Source: Desulfobacterales bacterium (GTDB taxonomy: Bacteria; Desulfobacterota; Desulfobacteria; Desulfobacterales; 4be13). From it: a stretch of DNA of 14,457 nucleotides. Of the stretch, positions 5,661 to 13,361 are shown piece after piece (the first letter of the stretch is position 1; each line of letters begins with the position of its first letter). A model generated the notes under the pieces. The model was not told the origin of the DNA. It searched no databases and saw nothing but the letters and a program-made list of their open reading frames with translations. The translations under genes were made by a program, and so were the position numbers. The DNA lies in contig JAOZLU010000117.1 of assembly GCA_029934695.1 (NCBI GenBank), positions 1-14,457 on the forward strand, given 5' to 3'.

Positions 5661-7295
5661 TCATGATATTTCATGCATCTTGTGAATTTTGGCCCCGCGT
5701 CCCTTTAGCAGACGATCCAGCCAATCCGGATCCGTTTCCGGGACAGATGAGAGCAGCAGTTCCGTGTATTCATGCCCCGGAGTCTCCAGAATGTCCTCTT
5801 TGGGTCCCCGCTCCACGATCTTCCCTTGCAGCATCACGATGATCTCATCCGCGACAGCCTTCACAGTGGCCAGATCATGGGTGATAAAAAGGTACGACAC
5901 TCCCAGTTCCTTCTGCAACTCCCGGAGCAGTTTCAGTATTCCCCTGGCCACGAGCTGATCCAGGGCGGACGTGACCTCGTCGCATATAATCACATCCGGT
6001 CGGGCGGCCAAGGCGCGGGCAATGCAGATCCGCTGTTTCTCTCCGCCGGAAAGTTCCGAAGGGTATCGCCCCATATATTCCGGGCCCAGTTCGATCATTT
6101 CCAGAAGTTCGAGGATTCTCCGCTCCCGTGCCTTGGCATCTGTGCCGAAATAGAAGGAAAGGGGCCGACCCAGTATTTTCCGGACCTTGTGCCTGGGGTT
6201 CAGGGCCACGTCCGGCATCTGATAGATCATCTGAAGCCTGCGGAGGCTCTCCCTGTCCCGATGCTTCAGAGCCGGAGATATCTCCTTTCCGTTGAATATG
6301 ATTTTCCCGTCAGACGGGGGGAGCAGGCCTGTGAGCACCCGGGCCACGGTGGTCTTTCCGCTCCCGGATTCCCCGACTACAGCGACGGTCTTTCCCCGTT
6401 CTATCTGGAAGCTGATGTTGTCAAGCACCGTCACATCCTTGGTGTAGCCGGCCGATATGTTCTCTGCCTCCAGAACCGTATAGCACTTATCCTCGGACTG
6501 GGTTTGGGGTTTCCCGATTATACGCGACGATAACAGTTCCCGGGTATATTCCTGTTTCGGATCAGCCAGCAGTTCCCTGGCATTCCCCTCCTCAATTAGT
6601 TCTCCATACCGCAGCACCATGATGCGGTCAGCCAGCTGTGCCACCACTGCCAGATCATGAGTGATATAAATTGCCCCGGCATTCCCCTGCCGGGTCACCT
6701 CCCGGATGGCTGTCAGCACCTCAATCTGGGTGGTCACATCCAGTGCGGTGGTCGGCTCGTCAAAAATGATGATATCCGGATCGCAGGCCATGGACATGGC
6801 CACCATGGCCCGCTGCAACTGTCCCCCGGAAACCTCGTGAGGATAGCGGTAACCGATCTTCCCAGGTTCCGGGAGAAAGAGACGCTCATACAGTGCGACA
6901 GCTTTGTCTCGGGCCCTGGGAAAATCGGACAGGCCGTGCTGAACCGGGGCTTCGGCAAACTGATGGATAAGCCGGTGTGCGGGATTGAACGCGGCCGCCG
7001 CGCTCTGGGCCATGTATGCAATGTGTGCGCCCCTCAGTTTCCTCCGCTCCTCCTTTGAAGCGGTGGTCAGCTCTGTTCCATTGAAAAGGACGGATCCGCC
7101 CGCAATCCGGCATCCGGTCCGGGTATAACCCATCGCGGCCAGTCCGATGGTGGATTTGCCCGCGCCGGACTCGCCGATCAGTCCCAGCACTTCGCCCCGG
7201 TCCAGGGTCAGGGTGATATTTCTGACGATGGGTTTCCACTGTTCGTCGGCACGGGCCTCGATTTCCAAATTTCTGATGGTCAGGAGATGTTTCAT
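5661..7295 (-). CDS. Fused double ATPase of peptide/nickel-type ABC importer
   Basis: This protein joins the DppD-like and DppF-like ATPases in one chain. I choose the ATG at 7295 (544 residues) because AAGG stands 7 bases upstream; an in-frame ATG at 7322 has no ribosome binding site. Domain 1: Walker A GESGAGKST (41-49), Q-loop AYMAQS, signature SGGQLQ (156-161), Walker B DIIIFDEPT (174-182), switch histidine in ITHD. Domain 2: Walker A GESGSGKTT (308-316), Q-loop YQMPDVALNP, signature LSGGEKQ, Walker B DVIICDEVT (434-442), ITHD. Each half ends with a shortened oligopeptide-type tail (EYTRELLSS, EYTELLLSS). All catalytic residues look intact; Val replaces Pro in the second DEPT. It is the first gene of the importer operon and should power permeases B and C. 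Confidence 0.92.
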   Translation of the reverse strand: MKHLLTIRNLEIEARADEQWKPIVRNITLTLDRGEVLGLIGESGAGKSTIGLAAMGYTRTGCRIAGGSVLFNGTELTTASKEERRKLRGAHIAYMAQSAAAAFNPAHRLIHQFAEAPVQHGLSDFPRARDKAVALYERLFLPEPGKIGYRYPHEVSGGQLQRAMVAMSMACDPDIIIFDEPTTALDVTTQIEVLTAIREVTRQGNAGAIYITHDLAVVAQLADRIMVLRYGELIEEGNARELLADPKQEYTRELLSSRIIGKPQTQSEDKCYTVLEAENISAGYTKDVTVLDNISFQIERGKTVAVVGESGSGKTTVARVLTGLLPPSDGKIIFNGKEISPALKHRDRESLRRLQMIYQMPDVALNPRHKVRKILGRPLSFYFGTDAKARERRILELLEMIELGPEYMGRYPSELSGGEKQRICIARALAARPDVIICDEVTSALDQLVARGILKLLRELQKELGVSYLFITHDLATVKAVADEIIVMLQGKIVERGPKEDILETPGHEYTELLLSSVPETDPDWLDRLLKGRGAKIHKMHEIS

Positions 7296-7357
7296 TTTTC
7301 GCCTTTTATGGATATCCTTCATTTTTCAGTTTGCACTTTTTGGCATCCTTCACAGAG

Positions 7358-7385
7358 GCCGAAAACCGTTTACACTTTTTTCGGC
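7358..7385. repeat. Inverted repeat upstream of the importer ATPase gene
   Basis: gccgaaaa (7358-7365) pairs perfectly with ttttcggc (7378-7385) around a 12-base loop, about 60-90 bases ahead of the ATPase start at 7295. A near direct repeat is also here: gtttgcactttttggc at 7329-7344 and gtttacacttttttcggc at 7368-7385. It could be an operator, a leader hairpin or a dispersed repeat; nothing decides between them. Confidence 0.4.
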
Positions 7386-7404
7386 TTGCACAAAACAATA
7401 CCTT

Positions 7405-7452
7405 TATATACCGAGACAATTCAAATATCAACAGTTTGTTTTCAGATTCCGA
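7405..7452. repeat. Dispersed 42-48-bp intergenic repeat, copy 2
   Basis: 7411-7452 matches 4560-4601 at 37 of 42 positions, in the same orientation. It starts within a few bases of where recognisable exporter sequence stops (about 7459), exactly where the missing ATPase domain should begin. The repeat may therefore mark the deletion end point. Confidence 0.65.
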
Positions 7453-8354
7453 ATATATGAAAATATCCTTATCCGCATCCATTTTGTCAAAAAGCGTTTT
7501 AAGTTTCCCATAAGCCGCTTTTCCATGTTCCATATCCGGGATTGCCGCAAGAATAATCCATAACTGTTTGCTGAAAAATAACGTGATGATGATCGCGTCG
7601 GAGATGATCCGACAGGAATAAAACTGAGGCAGAATAAATGCCTGGGTCATCAGGAAGATGAAGAGAGACGTATATGTGAATAATCCCAGTTCGGTGAAGT
7701 AAAACAAAAAACCGATTCTGTTCTCTCTCAGTTCCGAGACACAGGGGGTCAGATGGTTCTCAAACAAGTCTTTTTTTTCAGAGAATTGATTTTTGTCTCT
7801 TTGAATCCGTCCAAAATATGGTGAAACATGTTGAACAGGCTGCTTTCAAGACGGTTCTGATCATGAGCAGGCAGTTCCATCAGTTTTTGAAAAAGTTCGT
7901 ACCCGAGAACAAGGAACAGAAAGAGCCCGATCATCAGCAGCCCGATCAGGGGGGAGAGAGTAAAGACATAAAGCCAGGCCACCCCGACTGTTATAAGGTT
8001 TTGAAATACATCAAGACCTTTGACTGCCGCGTGAGTGAGAACCTGAGCATCCGTAAGGGGCAGATAGATGTCTGAACGACTGTATGTCTCGAATTCCGCC
8101 AATTCAGCATGACGGACAGCATCGCAAATCGTGAGCGTGATTTTTTCCAGCACGTTCTCCGCAAACTGGTTTGTCTGTTGCTGAGACAGCCGTCTGAACA
8201 GAATATGCAGTCCCACAGTCAGAGGAAGAAGGATATATAGTAAAGGGTGATGTCTCTTCCTTCTGACACTTCGTGAACAGCAGATAAAACCAGAATGACC
8301 ATCGCTCCGGCAAGGATGCCTGAAAAGGTGGTGAGTGTCAGGATAACGGATTTT

Positions 8355-8933
8355 TTAAGAGAAGATTCCTCTTTTATGATGTTGAAAAGTTTCATTTGCT
8401 GTGGAAATACCCTTCTGAGAAACTGGAAAACGCTTTTGCACTTCATTGCTGAAATTCTGAAGAAATTTTAATCCTGACACATCCATGTTTCTCAAAATGT
8501 CAGAAAGAAGCTCCCCGGTATCCGGAAGAATCATAAGAGGCTCTGTTTCATACAGGGGAAGCGCAATAAACGGCCTTGATCGGATATCCGGGTCAGGAAT
8601 CACCATCCCCTTTTCCCGGATCACCTTGTTGCCATACACAAGAATATCCAAGTCAAGGGTTCTCGGTGAGTATGAATCAGAGTCACGGGTGCGGCCGCAT
8701 TCCGACTCCACCCTTCGCAGAACATAATATTTCAAATCCCGCGGAGTACAGGATGTTTCTATGGCCACCACCCCGTTCCAGAAAGTCGGGTCTTTCGGTC
8801 TGCTGACGGCCTGGTTCTGATAAAAATTTGAAATTTTGAGAATTCTCTCTGTGTATAAAAGCAGCTCCAATCCCCGGAGGATGTTACGCTCCGGATCAAT
8901 GCTCGATCCGACGCCGATGAACGCGCGCATCAT
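8355..8933 (-). CDS. folK: HPPK, 6-hydroxymethyl-7,8-dihydropterin pyrophosphokinase
   Basis: FolK transfers pyrophosphate from ATP to 6-hydroxymethyl-7,8-dihydropterin, the step before dihydropteroate synthase in folate synthesis; it is cytosolic. The 192-residue protein starts with a typical RAFIGVGSSIDPERNI strand-loop, has the FWNGVVAIET strand, and carries the HPPK signature RTLDLDILVYG (91-101) preceded by the ECGRTRD segment. It is about 30 residues longer than the shortest homologues, with a basic C-terminal tail that overlaps the exporter relic. Two ATGs lie in tandem: the first (8933) overlaps the folB stop as ATGA, the second (8930) has the better spacing from AGGAGG. Translational coupling to folB is likely. 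Confidence 0.93.
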   Translation of the reverse strand: MMRAFIGVGSSIDPERNILRGLELLLYTERILKISNFYQNQAVSRPKDPTFWNGVVAIETSCTPRDLKYYVLRRVESECGRTRDSDSYSPRTLDLDILVYGNKVIREKGMVIPDPDIRSRPFIALPLYETEPLMILPDTGELLSDILRNMDVSGLKFLQNFSNEVQKRFPVSQKGISTANETFQHHKRGIFS

Positions 8934-9319
8934 CTCACCTCCTGTGATTCTTTTCTTCTGATGATTTCGATGCCCACTGATCTGGCAAAGCGTAGGGCAC
9001 CGGGTTTGTCAACACCGATTTTCACCTGACAGACCTTAGGCTCTTCAAGACATATCTCCGCAATGGCCGCGGCCAGACGTTCTATGAGAAAAAAAGAGGC
9101 GCCTTCCACAAACTCGACAACCCGCTTTTTCAAGTCGGCATAGTCAAACGAATCTTCAAGCTGATCAGTCTCCCCTGCCTTGCGAATATCGGCCCACAGT
9201 GAGATATTGATCAGGATATCCTGCTTTTTCACCCGCTCATCGGAGCGAATCCCGACAATTCCCCGGACCAGCAGATCCCTGATATGAATAATGTCATAAT
9301 TTCCTGTGTCAAAGTCCAT
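8930..9319 (-). CDS. folB: Dihydroneopterin aldolase FolB
   Basis: FolB cleaves 7,8-dihydroneopterin to 6-hydroxymethyl-7,8-dihydropterin and glycolaldehyde and feeds FolK. The 129-residue length is normal. Family residues are visible: the opening IIHIRDLLVRGIVGI with Glu28 in SDER, DYADLKK with Tyr60, the pterin-binding Glu80 in FFLIERLA, and Lys105 in VDKPGALRFA, the expected catalytic lysine. A FolX-like epimerase activity cannot be excluded, but the next gene being folK favours FolB. Its start overlaps the 3' end of folM by 11 bp and its stop overlaps folK, so three proteins are probably made from one coupled message. Confidence 0.92.
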   Translation of the reverse strand: MDFDTGNYDIIHIRDLLVRGIVGIRSDERVKKQDILINISLWADIRKAGETDQLEDSFDYADLKKRVVEFVEGASFFLIERLAAAIAEICLEEPKVCQVKIGVDKPGALRFARSVGIEIIRRKESQEVR

Positions 9320-10055
9320 AAGTCATTCCTTTCATAAATTTTCCGCCGTCAACAAAAAGAACCTGGCCGGTGACAAAATCCGATCTGATGAGAAACAGGA
9401 TCGCATCGGCAATGTCATCCGGATGTCCCCACTTGTTCAGCAGATTGGAGGATGCGCGCCGTTGAAGGTAAGATTCATCCTCACCTTCGGGCGGAAGGAT
9501 CAGGCCCGGGGCCACGCCGTTCACTCGTATTTTGGGAGCATACTCCATCGCAGTCATTCGTGTCAGGGTGAACAATATCCGTTTGCTCACCTGGTAGGCT
9601 GCATGCTCCTGCTCATAATCCACGATTTTCGTGTCAAGCATGTTGATCACAACTCCTTCTCTATCCTGCTGTGAAAAAGAGCGGGCAAGCAGAAAGGGGG
9701 ACAATGCGTTGACAGTGATGTTGTGAAAAAAATTCTCCGGGGTCAGGGTGTCAAGAGTGGTTTTCGGGAAAATCGAGGCGTTGTTGATCAGAATGTCAAC
9801 CGATCCCGCACATTCAACCGCGCAAGAGAAAAAGTCCCCCGCAACATCGGAATCTGCCAGGTCTGCCTGGATCGTCCAGGCTTTTCTTCCCTTTTCCCGG
9901 ATAATATTCGCTATTTCCGCTGCCTCCTTTTCAGAAGAGTTATAATGAAGGATGACATTCGCACCCTCTGCTCCGAGCCGGATGGCCGTTGCTTTCCCGA
10001 TTCGTCTTCCAGCACCGGTAACCAGTGCGGTTTTGTTCATTATTGAAAATGCCAT
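9309..10055 (-). CDS. folM: FolM/PTR1-type pteridine reductase (SDR family)
   Basis: This 248-residue short-chain dehydrogenase/reductase has the pteridine-reductase version of the NADP(H) motif: TGAGRRIG (13-20), where Arg replaces the usual second Gly (TGx3RxG). Other family residues are NNAS (91-94), Asp141 in INMLDTK at the place of the usual catalytic Ser (as in PTR1), and Tyr154-x3-Lys158 (YQVSK). FolM reduces dihydromonapterin and has some dihydrofolate reductase activity; PTR1 reduces biopterin and folate. It is the first gene of the folM-folB-folK run, with AGGA about 8 bases before the ATG at 10055. An ATG five codons later is an alternative start. No folA is in view, so a supporting role in folate reduction is plausible but inferred. 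Confidence 0.85.
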   Translation of the reverse strand: MAFSIMNKTALVTGAGRRIGKATAIRLGAEGANVILHYNSSEKEAAEIANIIREKGRKAWTIQADLADSDVAGDFFSCAVECAGSVDILINNASIFPKTTLDTLTPENFFHNITVNALSPFLLARSFSQQDREGVVINMLDTKIVDYEQEHAAYQVSKRILFTLTRMTAMEYAPKIRVNGVAPGLILPPEGEDESYLQRRASSNLLNKWGHPDDIADAILFLIRSDFVTGQVLFVDGGKFMKGMTYGL

Positions 10056-10114
10056 CGGATTTGTCCTTTTATATTGGGATGGGTTCGGACTTGGAAAACC
10101 ATGTTCTGATCATA

Positions 10115-11232
10115 TTAGGGAATCATATCCGCGGTGCTGATCATGTTCAGAACAAACGCGTGGAATATGGTGAAATGAGCGAGAAACACACCGCCGATGC
10201 CGAGAATCCCGGGACAGGTCACCGCAAAAAAGGTGTTGTGCATATTGTCCTGAAAATCCGATGAGAGCTCAAATATGTCCGGAATGGCATCCAGGGAACT
10301 CTCCGTAAGCACCACCTGGGCACTGTCCGTGGCAGCGGGGGACGCACCTTTTACAGATATGGAAACATCGGCTTTTTTCAACGCTATCGCATCATTGATC
10401 CCGTCGCCCACAAAGCAGACGGTTTTGCCGTTCTCCCGGAGTTGTCCGATAAGTTCGGCTTTTTTCTCGGGCAGAATTTCGGCGAAATAATGATCCGCAC
10501 CCAAAGCTTCAGCCATGAGCGTCCGTCTTTGAAGAGAATCCCCTTATGGGATCCCGCGCGATAGCCTCCATATACGCGGTCAGGTCCCTGGTCTTTTCAA
10601 GAACCGAAACGATTCTGGCAGCCTCGGTTTCCGTGCCGGATTTTTCCACCCGGATATGGATGATGCCGGATATGAGGATGGTGGCGGCGGAGACCGGGCC
10701 GCCGGTCTCCTTTTCCACAGGCTGAAATTCACCTGTCAGCGTATGCACCGCCACGGAAGCCGCGCCATGAACGATCACCCCGTCAACAGGGACCGTCTCC
10801 CCGGGTCTGACTGTGATAATATCGCCGATTTCCACGGATTTCATGGGGATTTCGACTTCGGTGCCCTCTTTCAGCAGCCAGACCGGCTGATTCTGATCGT
10901 CCATCATATCCAGAGAGGTATGTCCGGCTCTCTTCTCCGTGGCAAGTCTCAGCAGTCTGCAGGTGAAATACATCAGGGCGGCCAGAGAGGAACTGAGCAG
11001 ACTTCCTGTGAAAAGCAGAATGCCGATGAACCCGACATTCAGGAACTCGACCGGCATACGATGTTTCCCGGAAAGAGCCTCGGTGAGTTTTCCGAGAACG
11101 AATGTCAGCAGATAAAGGATGATAACGATACTGATCCTCTGCTTTCAGTGTCTTTATCTTACCGCTGATTTTTTTGTACAGCGATGATCCCGCGTACAGG
11201 CCGCAGGATATGAGACCGATTTCGATAAGCAT
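10115..11232 (-). pseudogene. Broken heavy-metal P1B-type ATPase
   Basis: The frame opens at an ATG (11232, GGAGG 8 bases upstream) with a membrane-like MLIEIGLISCGLYAGSSLY, then shifts frame near 11135-11145. It continues as LTFVLGKLTEALSG, membrane spans (FLNVGFIGILLFTGSLL) and an actuator domain with PGETVPVDGVIV and LTGEFQPVEKE. After AIARDPIRGFSS (about 10535) the sequence jumps, in another frame, to RRTLMAEALGADHYFAEILPEKKAE and the P-domain hinge VGDGINDAIAL. Missing between them are the membrane CPx metal-binding helix, the phosphorylation site DKTGT and the nucleotide-binding domain, normally about 250 residues. The product cannot pump metal. The family would have exported Cu, Zn, Cd or similar ions; the specificity is unreadable because the CPx helix is gone. 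Confidence 0.85.
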
Positions 11233-11527
11233 GGTTGTTTCCTCCAAGCAAGTACCCGGCCAAAATTTCTCCGGGATTTTCTGTCATAAGCAGCCGGGGA
11301 CGGAGCAGAGGCAGACGGCATCCAGATGCAGACACGACATGTCATTTCGGGCAGAATTGAAAAAAAGGGACTTTTCAGTTTTGCACTCCGAAAGCCACAC
11401 GAAAATAACGGTCGTCATGGGTGCGTGTCCCCCGTCCCCGCGTCGGACCGAATTTACCGGACAGGCCCCGCATGGCATTCACAAAGCCCAGTCCCATATC
11501 TGCGGCTCACTCGCCAAACTTCGCAAT
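11233..11527. other. Intergenic stretch without a confident gene
   Basis: About 295 bp separate the AAA-ATPase-like gene from the P-type ATPase relic. A 40-codon minus-strand frame (11497-11375) reads MGLGFVNAMRGLSGKFG and then turns basic (TRGRGTRTHDDR). It has no convincing ribosome binding site and I do not recognise it; the GLGFVNAMR piece faintly resembles the end of an RsbW-type ATP-binding domain. It may be a gene remnant. I see no tRNA, clear terminator or long repeat here. Confidence 0.3.
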
Positions 11528-13285
11528 TCACACCTCCGAGGAATGAACCAGTTCCCACCCGTGCCATACCAGAATCAGCTTTTTCAGCTTATATCTCCCG
11601 GATGTTTTCCTCATGCATTCGTCGCCGGCGTATTTCTCCAACTGGCGCGCGGCCTCCCCGATGCTTTTCTCAATCTTTTCCTCAAGCTTTTTCCCGGAAG
11701 GCCCGCTTCGTGATATGTATTTCATTTCAATGAGGTAGCCGAATTCCATGTCGGGAAACCGGGCAAGGAAGGGCTCCAGGAAGATGTCGGCATATCCTCT
11801 GCCCATTTCGGACTCGGTCCGCGTTGCATAATAGTCGCAGATGTTCAGATAGGCCAGGAAAAACATCTGAACGGTCCGTTCCCCCTCAATATAATCTCTC
11901 ACGGAAGTCTGGGCCTTTATCTCATCTGCCAGGAAATCCGTGACCGCCTGCCATCTCCCGTTATAGGCCATCTCATATATCAGATCCGCCAGTCCCCACA
12001 CGTCAATGCGGAAAACCTTTGCATCATGGAACGCGTCACGGATATACCCGTACATGAGCTTTCTCACCGTGAGATTCGGTATTTCCAGAACCTGCTGCTG
12101 ACCCCTGACACCTTCGATGCTCAACAGGCCGAACCAGAACAGCAGAGAGATGAAATTCCGGGGATCTGTCATCCGGTCCGAGGGAAAGCTGATCTGAATG
12201 TTGCAGGCTGTCCGCCCCTCTCCGATGATCTTTTTCAGTTCGCCGAAGTTTCCGTTGAGCTGACGATCGGTCAGCATCAGGTGGCGGAGCTTTCCGTAGT
12301 CAATTTTTATGTTCTGGTCAATCATATCGTACGGAAGTTCGCCTTCATCAGCCACCTCGCTGATGAAATACAGTACCATATCAGAGTTGAACAGGGACTC
12401 GGAGGCCTTATCCGAGAATCTGTAATTATTATACCATGTTGTCATAATTTCCAGGCAGAGTTCCGTATCTTCCCCCAGCAGTCCGGCCTCGGAATAATAA
12501 TGCAGCATTTCCCTCACCTCCGCTTCGCTGAATCCCAGAAGAGTGCTGAATCTGATACTTCTGCTGATATTTTTGCCGATATTGAAGCCGCTGGTCACAT
12601 CATCCATTGTCACCGGTGACACACCGGTGATGAACAGTTTGTCCAGTCCCGATCCTTTCACCGATGTCGCATTCTTCAGCATGTTGAAAAAGAAACGGAA
12701 AAATCCTTGGCCGCGGGTCAGATCATGGTATGCCACTTTCCCGGCGGTGGTCAGCACCGTGTTGGCGAAATTGTCGTATTCGTCAATAAAAAGATAAAGT
12801 CTCAGTGATTTTCTGGATGTATTCAGAAACAGTTCTTTGAGCTGGTGTTCCGTTCGGGAGAGAGACTGAATTCTGATCCGCTCCTTCTCATTGAAATGCA
12901 ATGGATATCTTTCAAAAAAATCATTGATGACCGCCTGTCCGTACTGCTCAAAAGATTCTTCCAGATATCTGGTATCCGGATTCACCATTGCGAAATTGAA
13001 GGTCATGATCAGATAGGAATGTCTTTCGGGTGTGGGATGTCCCAAGATGTGTGTGTCCCGGAATATCTCCTCAAAATTTTCCTTCTCATTGATGTCGTAA
13101 TAGTACTGTAGTACGGAAAGCCACAGGGATTTTCCGAATCTCCGGGGCCGGATGAAAAAAATATAATCGGATGCGGATTCCAGGACAGGGATGAAGTGTG
13201 TCTTGTCAACATAATACATGCTGTCTCTCCGGAGAGAGCCGAATTCCGCCCTGCCGTAAGGTATTTTCATAATGTTCTGATTCAT
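11528..13285 (-). CDS. AAA-ATPase-like protein with PD-(D/E)XK nuclease domain
   Basis: This 585-residue protein has the two-part layout of the AAA-ATPase-like (PF09820) plus PD-(D/E)XK (PF08011) family. Its N-terminus has YYVDKTHFIPVL followed by the degenerate Walker A RPRRFGKSL (46-54); Walker B is LYLFIDEYDNF (163-173), followed by FITGVSPV. The C-terminus carries a PD-(D/E)XK core: YADIFLEPF (Asp500) and YLIEMKYI (Glu520, Lys522), so the nuclease residues look intact. These proteins come in many copies in some anaerobes; their function is not known, and a mobile or defence role is often suspected. The start at 13285 has GAGG 9 bases upstream. The reading frame stays open to 13501, but that extension overlaps trpD and encodes repeat sequence. 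Confidence 0.88.
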   Translation of the reverse strand: MNQNIMKIPYGRAEFGSLRRDSMYYVDKTHFIPVLESASDYIFFIRPRRFGKSLWLSVLQYYYDINEKENFEEIFRDTHILGHPTPERHSYLIMTFNFAMVNPDTRYLEESFEQYGQAVINDFFERYPLHFNEKERIRIQSLSRTEHQLKELFLNTSRKSLRLYLFIDEYDNFANTVLTTAGKVAYHDLTRGQGFFRFFFNMLKNATSVKGSGLDKLFITGVSPVTMDDVTSGFNIGKNISRSIRFSTLLGFSEAEVREMLHYYSEAGLLGEDTELCLEIMTTWYNNYRFSDKASESLFNSDMVLYFISEVADEGELPYDMIDQNIKIDYGKLRHLMLTDRQLNGNFGELKKIIGEGRTACNIQISFPSDRMTDPRNFISLLFWFGLLSIEGVRGQQQVLEIPNLTVRKLMYGYIRDAFHDAKVFRIDVWGLADLIYEMAYNGRWQAVTDFLADEIKAQTSVRDYIEGERTVQMFFLAYLNICDYYATRTESEMGRGYADIFLEPFLARFPDMEFGYLIEMKYISRSGPSGKKLEEKIEKSIGEAARQLEKYAGDECMRKTSGRYKLKKLILVWHGWELVHSSEV

Positions 13286-13310
13286 AATCACTTTCCTCAG
13301 TTTTCGGGGA

Positions 13311-13333
13311 GCCCCTTCGGCAAGCTCAGGGGC
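13311..13333. repeat. ttcggcaagctcag palindromic repeat
   Basis: Between trpD and the AAA-ATPase-like gene lies ccccttcggcaagctcaggg (from 13312), whose ends cccct and agggg pair. This 'cttcggcaagctcagg' sequence is a known kind of dispersed intergenic element in many bacterial genomes. On the minus strand it falls between two co-directional genes and could fold into a small hairpin. Confidence 0.65.
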
Positions 13334-13361
13334 CGGGCGTATTCTTCCACTGGTGCAATGC

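Larger units (their letters stand above)
7306..8395 (-). pseudogene. Decayed cyclic-peptide-type ABC exporter, ATPase domain lost
   Basis: Three frames in succession read as one transmembrane domain of the PvdE/SyrD-like cyclic peptide exporter family. Fragment 1 (8395-8219) starts MKLFNIIKEES and has a membrane span (SVILTLTTFSGILAGAMVIL). Fragment 2 (about 8219-7749) carries LHILFRRLSQQQTNQFA, ILEKITL-like helices and FHHILDGFKETKIN, a family hallmark. Fragment 3 (7767 to about 7459) holds the last spans and the linker YGKLKTLFDKM. One-base losses separate them: near 8219 (CTCTGACTG, one C short) and in an A8 run at 7771-7778. The entire C-terminal nucleotide-binding domain is absent; the frame instead runs through a dispersed repeat to a stop at 7306. 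Even if the frameshifts were sequencing errors the gene could not power transport alone. Its start overlaps folK by 41 bp. Confidence 0.75.

Noticed and set aside
7296..7322. Nine-residue N-terminal extension of the double ATPase
   Set aside because: The ATG at 7322 lacks a ribosome binding site, while the ATG at 7295 has AAGG at good spacing and matches the usual start of the first ATPase domain.
10783..11247. 154-codon frame as a separate protein
   Set aside because: Only its first 35 or so codons are membrane-like and belong to the P-type ATPase. The rest is an out-of-frame reading of the same gene after a frameshift.
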